Part shown: piece after piece, positions 24,079-32,784 of the stretch | How the letters are laid out: each line of letters opens with the position of its first letter | How positions within the stretch are numbered: the stretch's first letter is position 1 | DNA from: Martinezella lusitana | GTDB lineage: Bacteria > Pseudomonadota > Alphaproteobacteria > Rhizobiales > Rhizobiaceae | Direction: 5' to 3' | Assembly: GCF_900094565.1 (NCBI RefSeq) | Contig: NZ_FMAF01000013.1 | Coordinates: 1-64,000, forward strand | Length of the DNA: 64,000 bases | Translations under genes and position numbers: made by a program | Notes under the pieces: model-generated | What the model was told of the DNA's origin: nothing | Database searches by the model: none | The model's input: only the letters and a program-made list of their open reading frames with translations

Positions 24079-25626
24079 ATGTCGAGTAAGACGCGGCCAG
24101 GCGGCAATGTCGGCACAGCGGCCGAATACGAGGTGATGATGTTTAGCTTGCAGGAGGCCGGGCGGGTGGCGGATGATCGCCATCAGCGGACGAGCCTCGA
24201 TCCCGACGACTGGCAGGCCTTGCGGAAGCAGGGCCATCAGATGCTGGACGACATGTTCGATCATCTGCAAACACTTGCTGCAAAGCCGGTCTGGCAACCC
24301 GCTCCGTCTTCCGGACGCGCGCTATTCGATGCACCGTTGCCCGTCGAAGCAAGCGACCTCGAAGATGTCCATGCGATTTTCCGCGACAACATCCTCCCCT
24401 ATGGCAGCGGCAATATCCATCCGGGATTCATGGGCTGGGTGCAGGGCGGCGGCACGGTTACCGGCATGCTTGCCGAAATGCTCGCTGGAGGGCTGAACGC
24501 CAATCTCGGCGGCCGAGACCATATGCCGATCGAGGTCGAACGCCAGATCATCCGCTGGACACGCCAGATATTCTCGTTTCCGGATACGGCCGGCGGCATA
24601 TTCCTGACCGGCGCGTCTCAAGCCAATTTCGTGGCGGTGCAACTTGCAAGATGCCGCAAGCTCGGCGTCGATGTTCGCGCGACGGGGCTATCCGACGAAG
24701 CTCGCCTGGTGGCCTATGCGTCGCGTGAGGTGCATGGCTGCGTGCCGCGCGCCTTCGAGATGTCCGGGATCGGCAGCGATCAGCTGAGGCGCATCCCGGT
24801 CAACAGCGCCGGACAGATCGATATCGAAGCCTTGGAGCAGGCGATCCTGCGCGACAGGCAGGATGGGCACAGGCCGTTCCTCGTGATCGGAAGTGCTGGA
24901 ACCGTGAATACCGGCGCCGTTGACGATCTGGCCGCACTGCGCGGCATCGCCGACCGCTATGATCTTCATTTTCACGTCGACGGTGCGCTGGGCGCGCTGG
25001 GTATCCTGAGCGAGGATCTCGCCGATCTGTTCGCGGGCATCGAGACCTGCGATTCGCTGGCCTTCGATTTCCACAAATGGGGCCAGGTACCCTACGATGC
25101 CGGCTTCCTGCTCGTTCGAGACAGCGAGTGGCAGCGTCAAACCTTTGCATCGGAAGCCGCTTATCTCAGCCGTGCAGCCACGGGACTTGCGGGCGGCGAC
25201 TGGTGGCCCTGCGATTACGGTCCGGATCTTTCCCGCGGCTTCCGCGCGCTGAAGACCTGGTTCACTCTGAAGACCTATGGCATCAAGGCGCTGGGCAATG
25301 CGATGAACGCCAATTGCATGCTGGCGCGCGACCTTGCGCGAAAGGTCGAGCGGGAGCCGGCCCTGAAGCTGCTGTCGCCTGTCGCGCTCAATATCGTCTG
25401 CTTTGCCTATGTCGGCCCCGACGGCAAGGCACCGCCGGCCATTAACGCTGATATCGTTGAACGCCTCCATGCCGAAGGCCGGGTCGCTCCGTCTCTGACC
25501 CATCTGAACGGACAGCCGGCAATCCGCGCCGCGATCGTGAACCATCGCACGCGACAGGCGGACATAGACGCGCTCGTTCAAGGCATTTTGACACTCGGTT
25601 CCCGACAGGATCTTCGCCAATGCTGA
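24079..25626 (+). CDS. PLP-dependent group II (aromatic-type) amino-acid decarboxylase of unknown substrate
   Basis: 515 residues as drawn; ATGs at 24136/24139, with GAGGTG just before them, are better starts and would give about 495 residues. Fold-type I PLP enzyme: ANLGGRDHMPIEVERQIIRW, GIFLTGASQANFVAVQLAR, GSAGTVNTGAVDDLAAL, FHVDGALGAL with D301 for the pyridine nitrogen, and FDFHKWGQVPYDAGFLL with K333 as the Schiff-base lysine. Relatives decarboxylate aromatic or acidic amino acids to amines, or perform decarboxylative condensations. Its stop overlaps the next gene by seven bases. The pair lies on the plus strand between two minus-strand flagellin genes, a place where S. meliloti has nothing as far as I recall. 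Substrate unknown. Confidence 0.88.
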   Translation: MSSKTRPGGNVGTAAEYEVMMFSLQEAGRVADDRHQRTSLDPDDWQALRKQGHQMLDDMFDHLQTLAAKPVWQPAPSSGRALFDAPLPVEASDLEDVHAIFRDNILPYGSGNIHPGFMGWVQGGGTVTGMLAEMLAGGLNANLGGRDHMPIEVERQIIRWTRQIFSFPDTAGGIFLTGASQANFVAVQLARCRKLGVDVRATGLSDEARLVAYASREVHGCVPRAFEMSGIGSDQLRRIPVNSAGQIDIEALEQAILRDRQDGHRPFLVIGSAGTVNTGAVDDLAALRGIADRYDLHFHVDGALGALGILSEDLADLFAGIETCDSLAFDFHKWGQVPYDAGFLLVRDSEWQRQTFASEAAYLSRAATGLAGGDWWPCDYGPDLSRGFRALKTWFTLKTYGIKALGNAMNANCMLARDLARKVEREPALKLLSPVALNIVCFAYVGPDGKAPPAINADIVERLHAEGRVAPSLTHLNGQPAIRAAIVNHRTRQADIDALVQGILTLGSRQDLRQC

Positions 25627-26882
25627 TGACCAAAGCCCCTTTTGCCGCCTCGGCCTCACTGGACACGTCTGCCGCCGCCCGCATTCTGGGCATGCAGAGA
25701 ATCGTATCGCTCGTCTATGCCGGCCGCGACGTGACGCCGCTCTGGAACGAGCTGATGCAGCGCGCGACGGCGGATGATACCGATGCCGCAGCACTCCTGG
25801 ACCTGGCGACGATCCTGCAGACGCTGGGCCGCACCGAGGAGGCCCGCCAGATCCTGCACAATGCCGTGCAGTTGCGCCGCGATTTCTGTGTGGTCCATGG
25901 CAATGGAACCGGCCCGCACCTTCTGGCCTTCGTCACGGAAGGCGATTTCATGGCGAACACGCCGGTGGACTTCCTGCTGGCGGGCAGCAATTGTGTGTTG
26001 TGGTTGCACTATGTCGACCTCGAAACCACCGCGCTCGCAGATCTGCCGGAATATGACGTGGCCTTCATGGCAATCGGGGAATCGACCGAGAACGCGCCTC
26101 TCCTCGCCCATATGCAAAAGCTGCTTGCAGGTTTCGACGGCCCTGTCATGAACCGCAATCCCGAACTGATCAGTAGGCTGACACGCGACGGCGTGAGCGA
26201 AATGCTGGCCAATGAACCATCAATTCTCTCGCCGACCACCTATCGCGTATCACGCCAGGATCTCGTCGCCGTTGGTGCGGGTGTCAAACGCCTGGAAGAC
26301 TGCGTTCCGGGCCTCGCATTCCCGCTGGTCATCCGACCGATCAGCACCCATGCCGGCCACGGAATGGAGCGCATCGTCGATCTGGCGGCACTGTCAGCCT
26401 GGCTGGAGATACAGCCCGCTCCCGAGCTTTACGTCGCGCCCTTCATCGATTTCCGCGGCCCGGACGGCTACTACAACAAGCAGCGCGTCGTGTTCATCAA
26501 CGGCAGGGCTTTCGCGAGCCACATGGCGCTTTCCGACCATTGGATCGTGCACTATCTGAGCGCCGGCATGGGGCAAAGCCCGGCAAAGCGCGCCGTCGAG
26601 CAGGCCTGGATGGAGAACTTCGATACGGACTTCGCGGTTCGTCACAAGAACAGTTTTGCGGCTCTCCACCGCCACATCGGGCTCGATTATTTCGGCATCG
26701 ACTGCGCCGAACTCTCCGACGGACGCCTGCTGGTGTTCGAACTCGATGTCGCGATGGTGGTCCATAATATGGATGACCCAGCCATCTATCCCTACAAGCA
26801 GGTCGCCATGCGCAAGCTGTTCGACGGCTTCGTCGATGCGGTTCGCGGCAAGGCTGGCGCAACACTTGCAGCCGCTTCGTAA
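25620..26882 (+). CDS. TPR plus divergent ATP-grasp-like protein
   Basis: 420 residues from ATG at 25620 (AGGA nine bases upstream); ATG at 25626, in TGATG with the previous stop, is an alternative. Residues about 55-90 look like one or two TPR helices (LLDLATILQTLGRTEEARQI). Residues 190-410 resemble a RimK-type ATP-grasp: FPLVIRPISTHAGHGMERI at the phosphate-binding loop (R239 where Lys is usual), then GLDYFGIDCAELSDGRLLVF and ELDVAMVVHN (E374 present, the usual Asn replaced by D376). ATP-grasp enzymes ligate a carboxylate to an amine. Coupled to a decarboxylase that produces an amine, an amide-forming pathway is a reasonable inference. No named function is claimed; the altered residues could also mean loss of ligase activity. 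Confidence 0.75.
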   Translation: MLMTKAPFAASASLDTSAAARILGMQRIVSLVYAGRDVTPLWNELMQRATADDTDAAALLDLATILQTLGRTEEARQILHNAVQLRRDFCVVHGNGTGPHLLAFVTEGDFMANTPVDFLLAGSNCVLWLHYVDLETTALADLPEYDVAFMAIGESTENAPLLAHMQKLLAGFDGPVMNRNPELISRLTRDGVSEMLANEPSILSPTTYRVSRQDLVAVGAGVKRLEDCVPGLAFPLVIRPISTHAGHGMERIVDLAALSAWLEIQPAPELYVAPFIDFRGPDGYYNKQRVVFINGRAFASHMALSDHWIVHYLSAGMGQSPAKRAVEQAWMENFDTDFAVRHKNSFAALHRHIGLDYFGIDCAELSDGRLLVFELDVAMVVHNMDDPAIYPYKQVAMRKLFDGFVDAVRGKAGATLAAAS

Positions 26883-26915
26883 CGGCCACCGCAGCAGCAA
26901 GCGACGAAAAAGGAA

Positions 26916-26940
26916 AACCGCGCCTTTGATAGGCGCGGTT
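26916..26940 (-). terminator. Intrinsic terminator of flaA
   Basis: Perfect 9-bp inverted repeat AACCGCGCC / GGCGCGGTT, 7-base loop. On the minus strand it is followed by TTCCTTTTTCG. It lies 50 bases after flaA and 34 after the convergent ATP-grasp-like gene, so it may serve both. Confidence 0.85.
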
Positions 26941-26989
26941 GACTTCTTGTTCAGAGATTTCGACCGGCGCGCTGCGCCGACGCTTCCGA

Positions 26990-27898
26990 TTAACGGAAGA
27001 GCGACAGGATCGACTGGGTCGAGGAGTTGGCGATCGACAGGGACTGGACGGCCAGCTGCTGCTGCGTCTGCAGGGCGGACAGCTTGCTCGATTCCTGTTC
27101 CATGTTGGCGTCAACCAGCTTGCCAACGCCCGATTCGATCGAGCTGGAGAGCGAGGAGGCGAAGGTCGTCTGCAGGTCGATACGACCCGAGATCGAGCCA
27201 AGCTTCGAACCCATGCTGGTCAACGAGTTCAGAGCGGTCTGAACCATGTTGAGGGAGCTGGAGATCTGGCCGCCGGTCATGCCGGAGATGTCAAGGCTGA
27301 AGACCGAGTAAGAACCGGTCGCGGTGCCGAGAATGCCAGACGTCGTGTCGATCGTGCCGGATGCACTCGCACCGAACAGAACGTTGCCGGTTGCGCCGGA
27401 GTCGAACGCGTAGGACGTCGTGCTGACCGAAACGGTGCCGTTGGTGCCACGGATGAAGGAGGAAACAACCGAAGCGGAGTCGCCGCCCTTGGCGATGACC
27501 CAGTTTTCGCCGTTGAACGAAGCCGACTGGGCAACGCTCTGCAGCTGCTGCTGCAGCTGGCCGATTTCCTGCTGGACGGACGACTTGTCGACCGAACCTT
27601 CCATGGCGGTGACGAGCTTGTTCTTGATCTGACCGACGACGTCGATGGCGCTGGTGACGGCCGTCGATGCCGTATCAACCTTGGCGGCGCCGAGGCCGAG
27701 AGCGTCAGAAACGGCGCCGAGGGCGCTGTCGTCGGACTTCATGCTGGTGGCGATCGACCAGTAAGCAGCGTTGTCGGAAGCCTTGGAGATGCGCAGGCCG
27801 GACGAAACGGCGCTCTGAGTGCTCTGGAGGCTGCTGCTGATGCCCTTCAGCGTCTGGAGGGCGGCCATTGCGGAATTGTTGGTAATGATGCTGGTCAT
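26990..27898 (-). CDS. flaA: Flagellin (principal, FlaA-like)
   Basis: 302 residues, starting TSIITNNSAMAALQTLKGIS and ending LVDANMEQESSKLSALQTQQ, QLAVQSLSIANSSTQSILSL. Position next to fliP matches flaA of S. meliloti, where FlaA is the essential flagellin. The codon use is strongly biased towards common GC-ending codons, as in a highly expressed gene, and it has its own strong terminator. The 255-base upstream gap (27899-28153) is shared with the divergent glycosyltransferase; no confident promoter motif is seen there. Ser/Thr-rich central part (about 130-220) would be the surface-exposed region and the natural target for O-glycosylation. Confidence 0.95.
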   Translation of the reverse strand: MTSIITNNSAMAALQTLKGISSSLQSTQSAVSSGLRISKASDNAAYWSIATSMKSDDSALGAVSDALGLGAAKVDTASTAVTSAIDVVGQIKNKLVTAMEGSVDKSSVQQEIGQLQQQLQSVAQSASFNGENWVIAKGGDSASVVSSFIRGTNGTVSVSTTSYAFDSGATGNVLFGASASGTIDTTSGILGTATGSYSVFSLDISGMTGGQISSSLNMVQTALNSLTSMGSKLGSISGRIDLQTTFASSLSSSIESGVGKLVDANMEQESSKLSALQTQQQLAVQSLSIANSSTQSILSLFR

Positions 27899-28231
27899 TG
27901 AGGTTGTCCCCTGAAAACTGGATACAAAAAGGAGGACATACCGGACTGGGAATACCGGCGATGACGGAGCGGCTTCATGCTCCTCGATCCATTTCCTAGC
28001 GGACCAAACCCGTCATGTCGCAAGGACACTCGCATCCATTGCTTGCCAATTCATTAAACGCCGGATGCCGGGAAATATCTCTCCGAAACGTAGCTAAGAA
28101 AGCATGAAGACCTTTTCGATCGGTGCTTCGGTTTCAGGCAAGCTACGCGCGCGATGATGAGGCGAATCCATGATGCCGGCGCTCGGTCTTCGACCGGAGC
28201 CAGTTCAACATTCCGCTCGGAGTTCTCGCTC

Positions 28232-30175
28232 GTGAATACGAAAAACGCCTTTGTGACAGCGTCCGGTTTCTATCAGAAGGGACAATATACGCGCGCGCTG
28301 GAAACGCTGAACGAATTGCTTAACGTCGACAGGTCGCCGAAGACCTACGCATTGCTGGCGAAAACATTGCTCAAGCTCGGGTTCAAATCGGATGCGGCAA
28401 GCGCCTACGAGCTGGCAGGCAGGCAAAAGCCCCGTCGCGAGGACTATCTTCGCGAAGCGCTGCTGTTGCACGGCGATTGCGGCAACGACGATCAGGCGCT
28501 GGCGATCGGAAGTCTGATCCTGCCGATGGCGTTCAAGGATCCGGACCTTGCCTTCGTCCTCACCCGCATTTTCCTGAGCCGTCAGCAGAAGGAACTCCTC
28601 GCCGGCTTCAAGACCGTGCTGGTCGAAGGACCCGAACTCAGACATCGGCTGATGGCGGCAAAACTCCTGACGGACGATCTCTATGACGAGGGCAACCGAC
28701 ACATCGTCGCGACGCTGTTCAAAAAGCACCCCGACAACATCATCTTTCGCACGCTCTATTTGATCTTCGCCCGCGAGGTGTCCGACCTTGCAGTCGTCGA
28801 CAAGCACATGGCCCCCATCACCGCGTCGATCGCGCAAGGCAATCTCGACTATGTGATTCCGGACAATCCCTTCTTCCATCTGCACTGGTGCGGCGACGAG
28901 GCGATCAACAAGCTTGCGATCCACGATACCGTGCCGCTGCCAGCCGGCCATGCCGAGGCACGGCGCGAGGCCCCGCATGTATGGGGCAACAAGATACGCA
29001 TCGGCTATCTGTCGTCCGACTTCTGGCCGGGACATGCGACCATGAAACTCATGCAGCGTACCCTGGAACTGCATGACAGGGATCGGTTCGAGATCACGCT
29101 CTTCGACCATTCGGATCTGTCTTCCCAGCGGGAGCAGGAATTCGATCACGCCAAATGGGGGGCGATGGTCGACGTTCGCAGCCTTTCCGACCAGGCTGCT
29201 GCGGAAATGATCCGCGCCCGCGGTATCGACATCCTGGTCGACCTCAAGGGACATACCAAGGAAAGCCGCGCCCGCATCCTCAATCACATGGCCGCCCCGA
29301 TCCAGGCTGCCTGGCTGGGTTTCCCCGGCACGGCCGTCAATATCGATCTCGATTACATCGTCGGCGACCCCTACGTGCTGCCAGACCATTCGAAGGCGCA
29401 TTTCCACGAGAAGTTCTGCCGCCTGCCCGAATGCTATCAGCCGAACGATCCGCTGTACCGCCCGAAGCCAAGGCCGACGACGCGCGCGCAGCACGGCCTG
29501 CCCGAGGAGGCCTTCGTCTTCGCCTCCTTCAACGGCAACCGTAAGGTCACGTCGCAGATGGTCGACGTATGGTGCAACATTTTGAAGCGCAGCAGGGACA
29601 GCGTGCTCTGGCTGCTTTGCAACGGCCCCCGCGCCGAAGCCAATCTCTGGTCACGTCTGGAAGCGCGCGGTGTCAACCGCAAGCGGGTCGTCTTCACCAC
29701 CCGTATTCGCTACGAGGACCACATCGATCGTCAGCAGCTTGCCGATCTCGGCCTCGACACCTTCCCCGTCAACGGTCATACGACCACGTCGGAGCAGCTC
29801 TGGGGCGGCCTGCCGGTCCTCACCACGAAGGGCACCAACTTCGCTTCCCGCGTCAGCGAAAGCCTGCTGAACGCGATCGGCTTGCCGGAACTGGTGGCCG
29901 AGAACGTCCAAGGCTATGAGGATATGGCGGTAGAGCTCGCCAGCCAGCCGGAACGCATTGCGCAGTTCAAGGAAACACTGGCCGTCAATCGCTCGATCAT
30001 GCCGCTCTTCGACGCCGAGCGCTTCACCCACCATCTGGAGACGGCCTTCGAGATGATGGTGGCGCGCGCCAAGCAGGGCCTTGCGCCCGACCACATGGAT
30101 GTGCCGGCGCTGCCGCTCCGCATGGAGCCTTTTCTGACTTATGATCAGAACGCGGCGGCAATCGCCGCCGAATAA
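28232..30175 (+). CDS. SPINDLY/OGT-type O-GlcNAc transferase-like glycosyltransferase (GT41) with TPR N-terminus
   Basis: 647 residues from GTG at 28232, chosen because GGAG lies nine bases upstream and the TPR part starts at once; an ATG at 28154 in frame has no ribosome site. Residues 1-80 are TPR-like (ASGFYQKGQYTRALETLNEL). The GT41 catalytic part shows IRIGYLSSDFWPGHATMKLM (H268), ILVDLKGHTKESRARI, APIQAAWLGFPGT, FASFNGNRKVTS (K438, aligning with the UDP-binding Lys of OGT), SVLWLLCNGP, and LDTFPVNGHTTTSEQLWGGL followed by PVLTTKGTNFASRVSESLL. Relatives transfer GlcNAc or other sugars to Ser/Thr of proteins. Position between fliP and flaA makes flagellin the likely acceptor, by inference. 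Confidence 0.88.
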   Translation: MNTKNAFVTASGFYQKGQYTRALETLNELLNVDRSPKTYALLAKTLLKLGFKSDAASAYELAGRQKPRREDYLREALLLHGDCGNDDQALAIGSLILPMAFKDPDLAFVLTRIFLSRQQKELLAGFKTVLVEGPELRHRLMAAKLLTDDLYDEGNRHIVATLFKKHPDNIIFRTLYLIFAREVSDLAVVDKHMAPITASIAQGNLDYVIPDNPFFHLHWCGDEAINKLAIHDTVPLPAGHAEARREAPHVWGNKIRIGYLSSDFWPGHATMKLMQRTLELHDRDRFEITLFDHSDLSSQREQEFDHAKWGAMVDVRSLSDQAAAEMIRARGIDILVDLKGHTKESRARILNHMAAPIQAAWLGFPGTAVNIDLDYIVGDPYVLPDHSKAHFHEKFCRLPECYQPNDPLYRPKPRPTTRAQHGLPEEAFVFASFNGNRKVTSQMVDVWCNILKRSRDSVLWLLCNGPRAEANLWSRLEARGVNRKRVVFTTRIRYEDHIDRQQLADLGLDTFPVNGHTTTSEQLWGGLPVLTTKGTNFASRVSESLLNAIGLPELVAENVQGYEDMAVELASQPERIAQFKETLAVNRSIMPLFDAERFTHHLETAFEMMVARAKQGLAPDHMDVPALPLRMEPFLTYDQNAAAIAAE

Positions 30176-30183
30176 GGCTTGCA

Positions 30184-30211
30184 GATCGTCGGGAACCAGT
30201 TTCCGACGATC
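30184..30211. terminator. Stem-loop between convergent OGT-like gene and fliP
   Basis: Inverted repeat GATCGTCGG / CCGACGATC, extendable by GAA/TTT (one G-U pair) around a CCAG loop. It lies in the 51-base gap between two convergent genes and could act in both directions; no clear U-tract. Confidence 0.5.
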
Positions 30212-30226
30212 GCCGGCGACTGACTA

Positions 30227-30985
30227 TCAGTGGAAGGAACGGACGAGGCTGCCGACCAGCAGGTTCCAGCCGTCGATCAGCACGAAGAAGAGAATCTTGA
30301 ACGGCAGCGAGATCGAGGTCGGCGGCAACATCATCATGCCCATGGCCATGACGATGGTGGATACGATCAGGTCGATGACGAGAAACGGCAGTACCACAAG
30401 AAAACCGATCTCGAAACCGCGACGGATCTCCGAGATCATAAAGGCCGGGATCAGAACACGGTAGTCGATCTTGTTGTCAACCACCGGCGTCTGACCGCGC
30501 TCCTGCGCCAGATCGACGAAAAGCTTGATGTCCTTGTCGCGGGTATTGTTGGACATGAAGGTGCGGAACGGCTCGGCGATGCGCTGCACCGCATCGGCTT
30601 CCGAAATCTGATTGGCGAGCAATGGCTGCGCGCCATCCTTCCACGCCTGATCGAAGGTCGGCGACATGACGTAGAAGGTCATGAACAGGGCCAGGCTGAG
30701 CAGGATCATGTTCGACGGCGTGGTCGCCAGGCCCATGCCGGAACGCAGGATCGAAAAAGCGATGATGAAGCGCGGAAAGCTCGTCACCATGATCAGGATG
30801 CCGGGCGCGATCGACAGGATCGTCAACAGGCCGAACGTGCGGATGATCCAGGCCGCGACCGACCCATTTACGGGCACGTTCAGAAGATCGGTGGGGAGCT
30901 GTTGCGGCAATTGCTGCGCCATCGCCAGTTCAGGCGACAATACAGCAATAACTAATACAGATAGGACAAGTATTAACCGAATCAT
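30227..30985 (-). CDS. fliP: Flagellar export gate protein FliP
   Basis: 252 residues. A signal-like N-terminus is followed by the FliP hallmarks ILIMVTSFPRFIIAFSILRS, TTPSNMILLSLALFMTFYVM and SPTFDQAWKDGAQPLL, and the C-terminal IPAFMISEIRRGFEIGFLVV and LPFLVIDLIVSTIVMAMGMM. Five copies form the pore core of the export gate with FliQ and FliR. Last gene of the 13-gene flgF-fliP unit; its start overlaps fliL by four bases. Confidence 0.97.
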   Translation of the reverse strand: MIRLILVLSVLVIAVLSPELAMAQQLPQQLPTDLLNVPVNGSVAAWIIRTFGLLTILSIAPGILIMVTSFPRFIIAFSILRSGMGLATTPSNMILLSLALFMTFYVMSPTFDQAWKDGAQPLLANQISEADAVQRIAEPFRTFMSNNTRDKDIKLFVDLAQERGQTPVVDNKIDYRVLIPAFMISEIRRGFEIGFLVVLPFLVIDLIVSTIVMAMGMMMLPPTSISLPFKILFFVLIDGWNLLVGSLVRSFH

Positions 30986-31476
30986 TCGATCACGAAAGTT
31001 CTGAACATAACTTTCGATACGCGTCCTTCCGAGCGCAGGTCAACACGCTCTTGAATGTCATCCCGAAGATATTGCATCCCCCGCGCGCCTTCGATCTGCT
31101 GCAGGGAGACCGTGCGGATATAGGCCATGATATCCTGATGGATGGCCTGGGCGAGTTGCGCGTCGGGCTGACCCTTGAATACCAGCGCAAGTTCGAGCCT
31201 TATCCAGTTTTGCGAGGGATAGGCGAGATTGGCGGTGATCGGATCGAGCGCGATGATACCGTTCGCCAGAGCGGCCGCCGCGGCCTGCTTGCTGTCGCCG
31301 GCGGCTTGCTTGGTTGTCTGCATGGCCGCCGTGGCCGTCTTGATCCTCGGGGCGACCACTGTGCCGAGCAGCCAGCCGCCACCGCCGCCGAGCACGGTCA
31401 GCACCAGCAGCCCGACGATCGTCATGATCAGCGGTGATCCCTTGCCTTTTGCCGGTTCGTCTGTGGCTACTGCCAT
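30982..31476 (-). CDS. fliL: Flagellar basal body-associated protein FliL
   Basis: 164 residues: a short cytoplasmic start, one membrane helix (about 17-40, LIMTIVGLLVLTVLGGGGGW), an Ala/Lys/Thr-rich linker and a periplasmic FliL domain (IALDPITANLAYPSQNWIRL, VFKGQPDAQLAQAIHQDIMA, LQQIEGARGMQYLRDDIQER, VSKVMFRTFVIE). FliL rings surround the stator and increase torque. It lies 43 bases after flgH and overlaps fliP by four. Confidence 0.93.
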   Translation of the reverse strand: MAVATDEPAKGKGSPLIMTIVGLLVLTVLGGGGGWLLGTVVAPRIKTATAAMQTTKQAAGDSKQAAAAALANGIIALDPITANLAYPSQNWIRLELALVFKGQPDAQLAQAIHQDIMAYIRTVSLQQIEGARGMQYLRDDIQERVDLRSEGRVSKVMFRTFVIE

Positions 31477-31519
31477 GTCCTTGTCCGTCCGTTATCAAAC
31501 TATCCGATGCCACCGGCCG

Positions 31520-32233
31520 TCAGAGCGGCGACAGCAAGTCGACGGCCTGCTGACCCGACGGCGGCTGCTGTATTTCCGTCAGACGACCACGGCCGCCGTA
31601 GGAAATACGCGCCTCGGCGATCTTGTCGTAGGAAATCGTATTGTCCGCGGTAACGTCCTGCGGACGCACGATACCGGCGACGTTGAGAATGCGGATTTCC
31701 TGATTCATGCGGACTTCCTGCGAGCCGCTGATCATCAGATTGCCGTTCTCGAGAATGCCTGTCACGACCGCAGCCACGAGCAGGTTGATCTGCTCGGAAC
31801 GCTGCATCTTGCCCTTGCTGTCGGTGCTGGTATCGGAGCCCGAGGTCGCCGTCGCATTGGTGGCAGGCTGCCAGCCGAAGATCTTGGCGGCAATGTTCCA
31901 GTTCATGTCGCTCTTGTTCGTGCGGTTGCGGTTGGTCTCGTTATCCCAGTTCGCCTTGTCGTTGATCTGGATTGTCACCGTCAGGATGTCGCCGACATTG
32001 AGGGCGCGCGCGTCCTTGAAGAGGGCCGCCTGCGAATCGTTCCAGAGCGAATAGCCCTGCGCGACCTGGTGAGGCCGCTTCGGATATTGCGACATCTGTG
32101 GCGTCTGTGCGTATTGCAGGCCGCTGCCGATCGGGCTCATGGCCGGCGCCCTGCCGATCTCCTTCAGAGCTTGAGAGTTGCAGCCGGCGAGGAAGACGAC
32201 GGCCGCGCACGTGGCCGTAAGACGCATGTTCAT
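31520..32233 (-). CDS. flgH: L-ring lipoprotein FlgH
   Basis: 237 residues. The lipoprotein signal RLTATCAAVVFLAGCNSQ contains the lipobox LAGC. FlgH signatures include LWNDSQAALFKDARALNVGD, ILTVTIQINDKANWDNETNR and the C-terminal LTVAGIVRPQD-type segment (LNVAGIVRPQDVTADNTISY, ISYGGRGRLTE). It forms the outer-membrane ring of the basal body. It overlaps motE by four bases. Confidence 0.96.
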   Translation of the reverse strand: MNMRLTATCAAVVFLAGCNSQALKEIGRAPAMSPIGSGLQYAQTPQMSQYPKRPHQVAQGYSLWNDSQAALFKDARALNVGDILTVTIQINDKANWDNETNRNRTNKSDMNWNIAAKIFGWQPATNATATSGSDTSTDSKGKMQRSEQINLLVAAVVTGILENGNLMISGSQEVRMNQEIRILNVAGIVRPQDVTADNTISYDKIAEARISYGGRGRLTEIQQPPSGQQAVDLLSPL

Positions 32234-32784
32234 GTGGGGTCCTTCGACTTCGATGTATTCGGGTCGGATGCGCTGGAGATGATGTTGGTGATGACAGCCG
32301 CCTTCTTTGCATCCATTTCCGCGAGAATGAGGCTCGACTGGCGCGCCGAAAGCTTCATGATGATCGCCGCTGCCACCGTGATCCTGACATCGTTGAGGCT
32401 CGCCGCCGCCGCGTCCGGTTTCATGTTCTTGTAGATGTCGACCAGGCCGAGATCCGCAGTCTTCAGGAAGTCGTCGCGGCGTTTGAGCCAGTCCTCGTAT
32501 TCCGCCTTGCGCTTGTCCATGGTGGCGATGCGCTGATCGACATCCGCCTGCAGCTTCTCCAATTCCTGCTTCTGCAGCAGGTAGCGCTGATCCCGGGCCG
32601 GATTGGCGATGTTGGTGCAGAATTGCCGGATCTCATCCTGGCTGGAAGCCGGGTCGACGACGACCGGCTTTGGCGCTTCCTGCGCCGTTGCGAAGCCGAG
32701 CGACAGCACCATGGTAACTGTTGCCAAGGTTGCCGCGAGGCCACAGGAGTTCAGCATTTTCCGGGCGATGGCGATCGATATCAT
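32230..32784 (-). CDS. motE: MotE, periplasmic chaperone for MotC
   Basis: 184 residues with an N-terminal signal sequence (AATLATVTMVLSLGFATAQE) and a long central coiled coil (QRYLLQKQELEKLQADVDQR, MDKRKAEYEDWLKRRDDFLK). In S. meliloti MotE dimerises in the periplasm and stabilises or folds MotC. The C-terminal part (LSARQSSLILAEMDAKKAAV) resembles the MgtE-N-like helical hairpin. It overlaps flgI and flgH by four bases on either side, so it is fixed in the P/L-ring block. Confidence 0.92.
   Translation of the reverse strand: MISIAIARKMLNSCGLAATLATVTMVLSLGFATAQEAPKPVVVDPASSQDEIRQFCTNIANPARDQRYLLQKQELEKLQADVDQRIATMDKRKAEYEDWLKRRDDFLKTADLGLVDIYKNMKPDAAAASLNDVRITVAAAIIMKLSARQSSLILAEMDAKKAAVITNIISSASDPNTSKSKDPT

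Noticed and set aside
24688..25794. 368-codon minus-strand open frame opposite the decarboxylase
   Set aside because: Basic, low-information translation; the decarboxylase has complete PLP motifs on the plus strand.
27899..28153. Search for a sigma-54 or sigma-28 type promoter upstream of flaA
   Set aside because: No convincing GG-N10-GC or other flagellar sigma motif could be seen by eye; rhizobial flagellins are in any case expected to depend on Rem.
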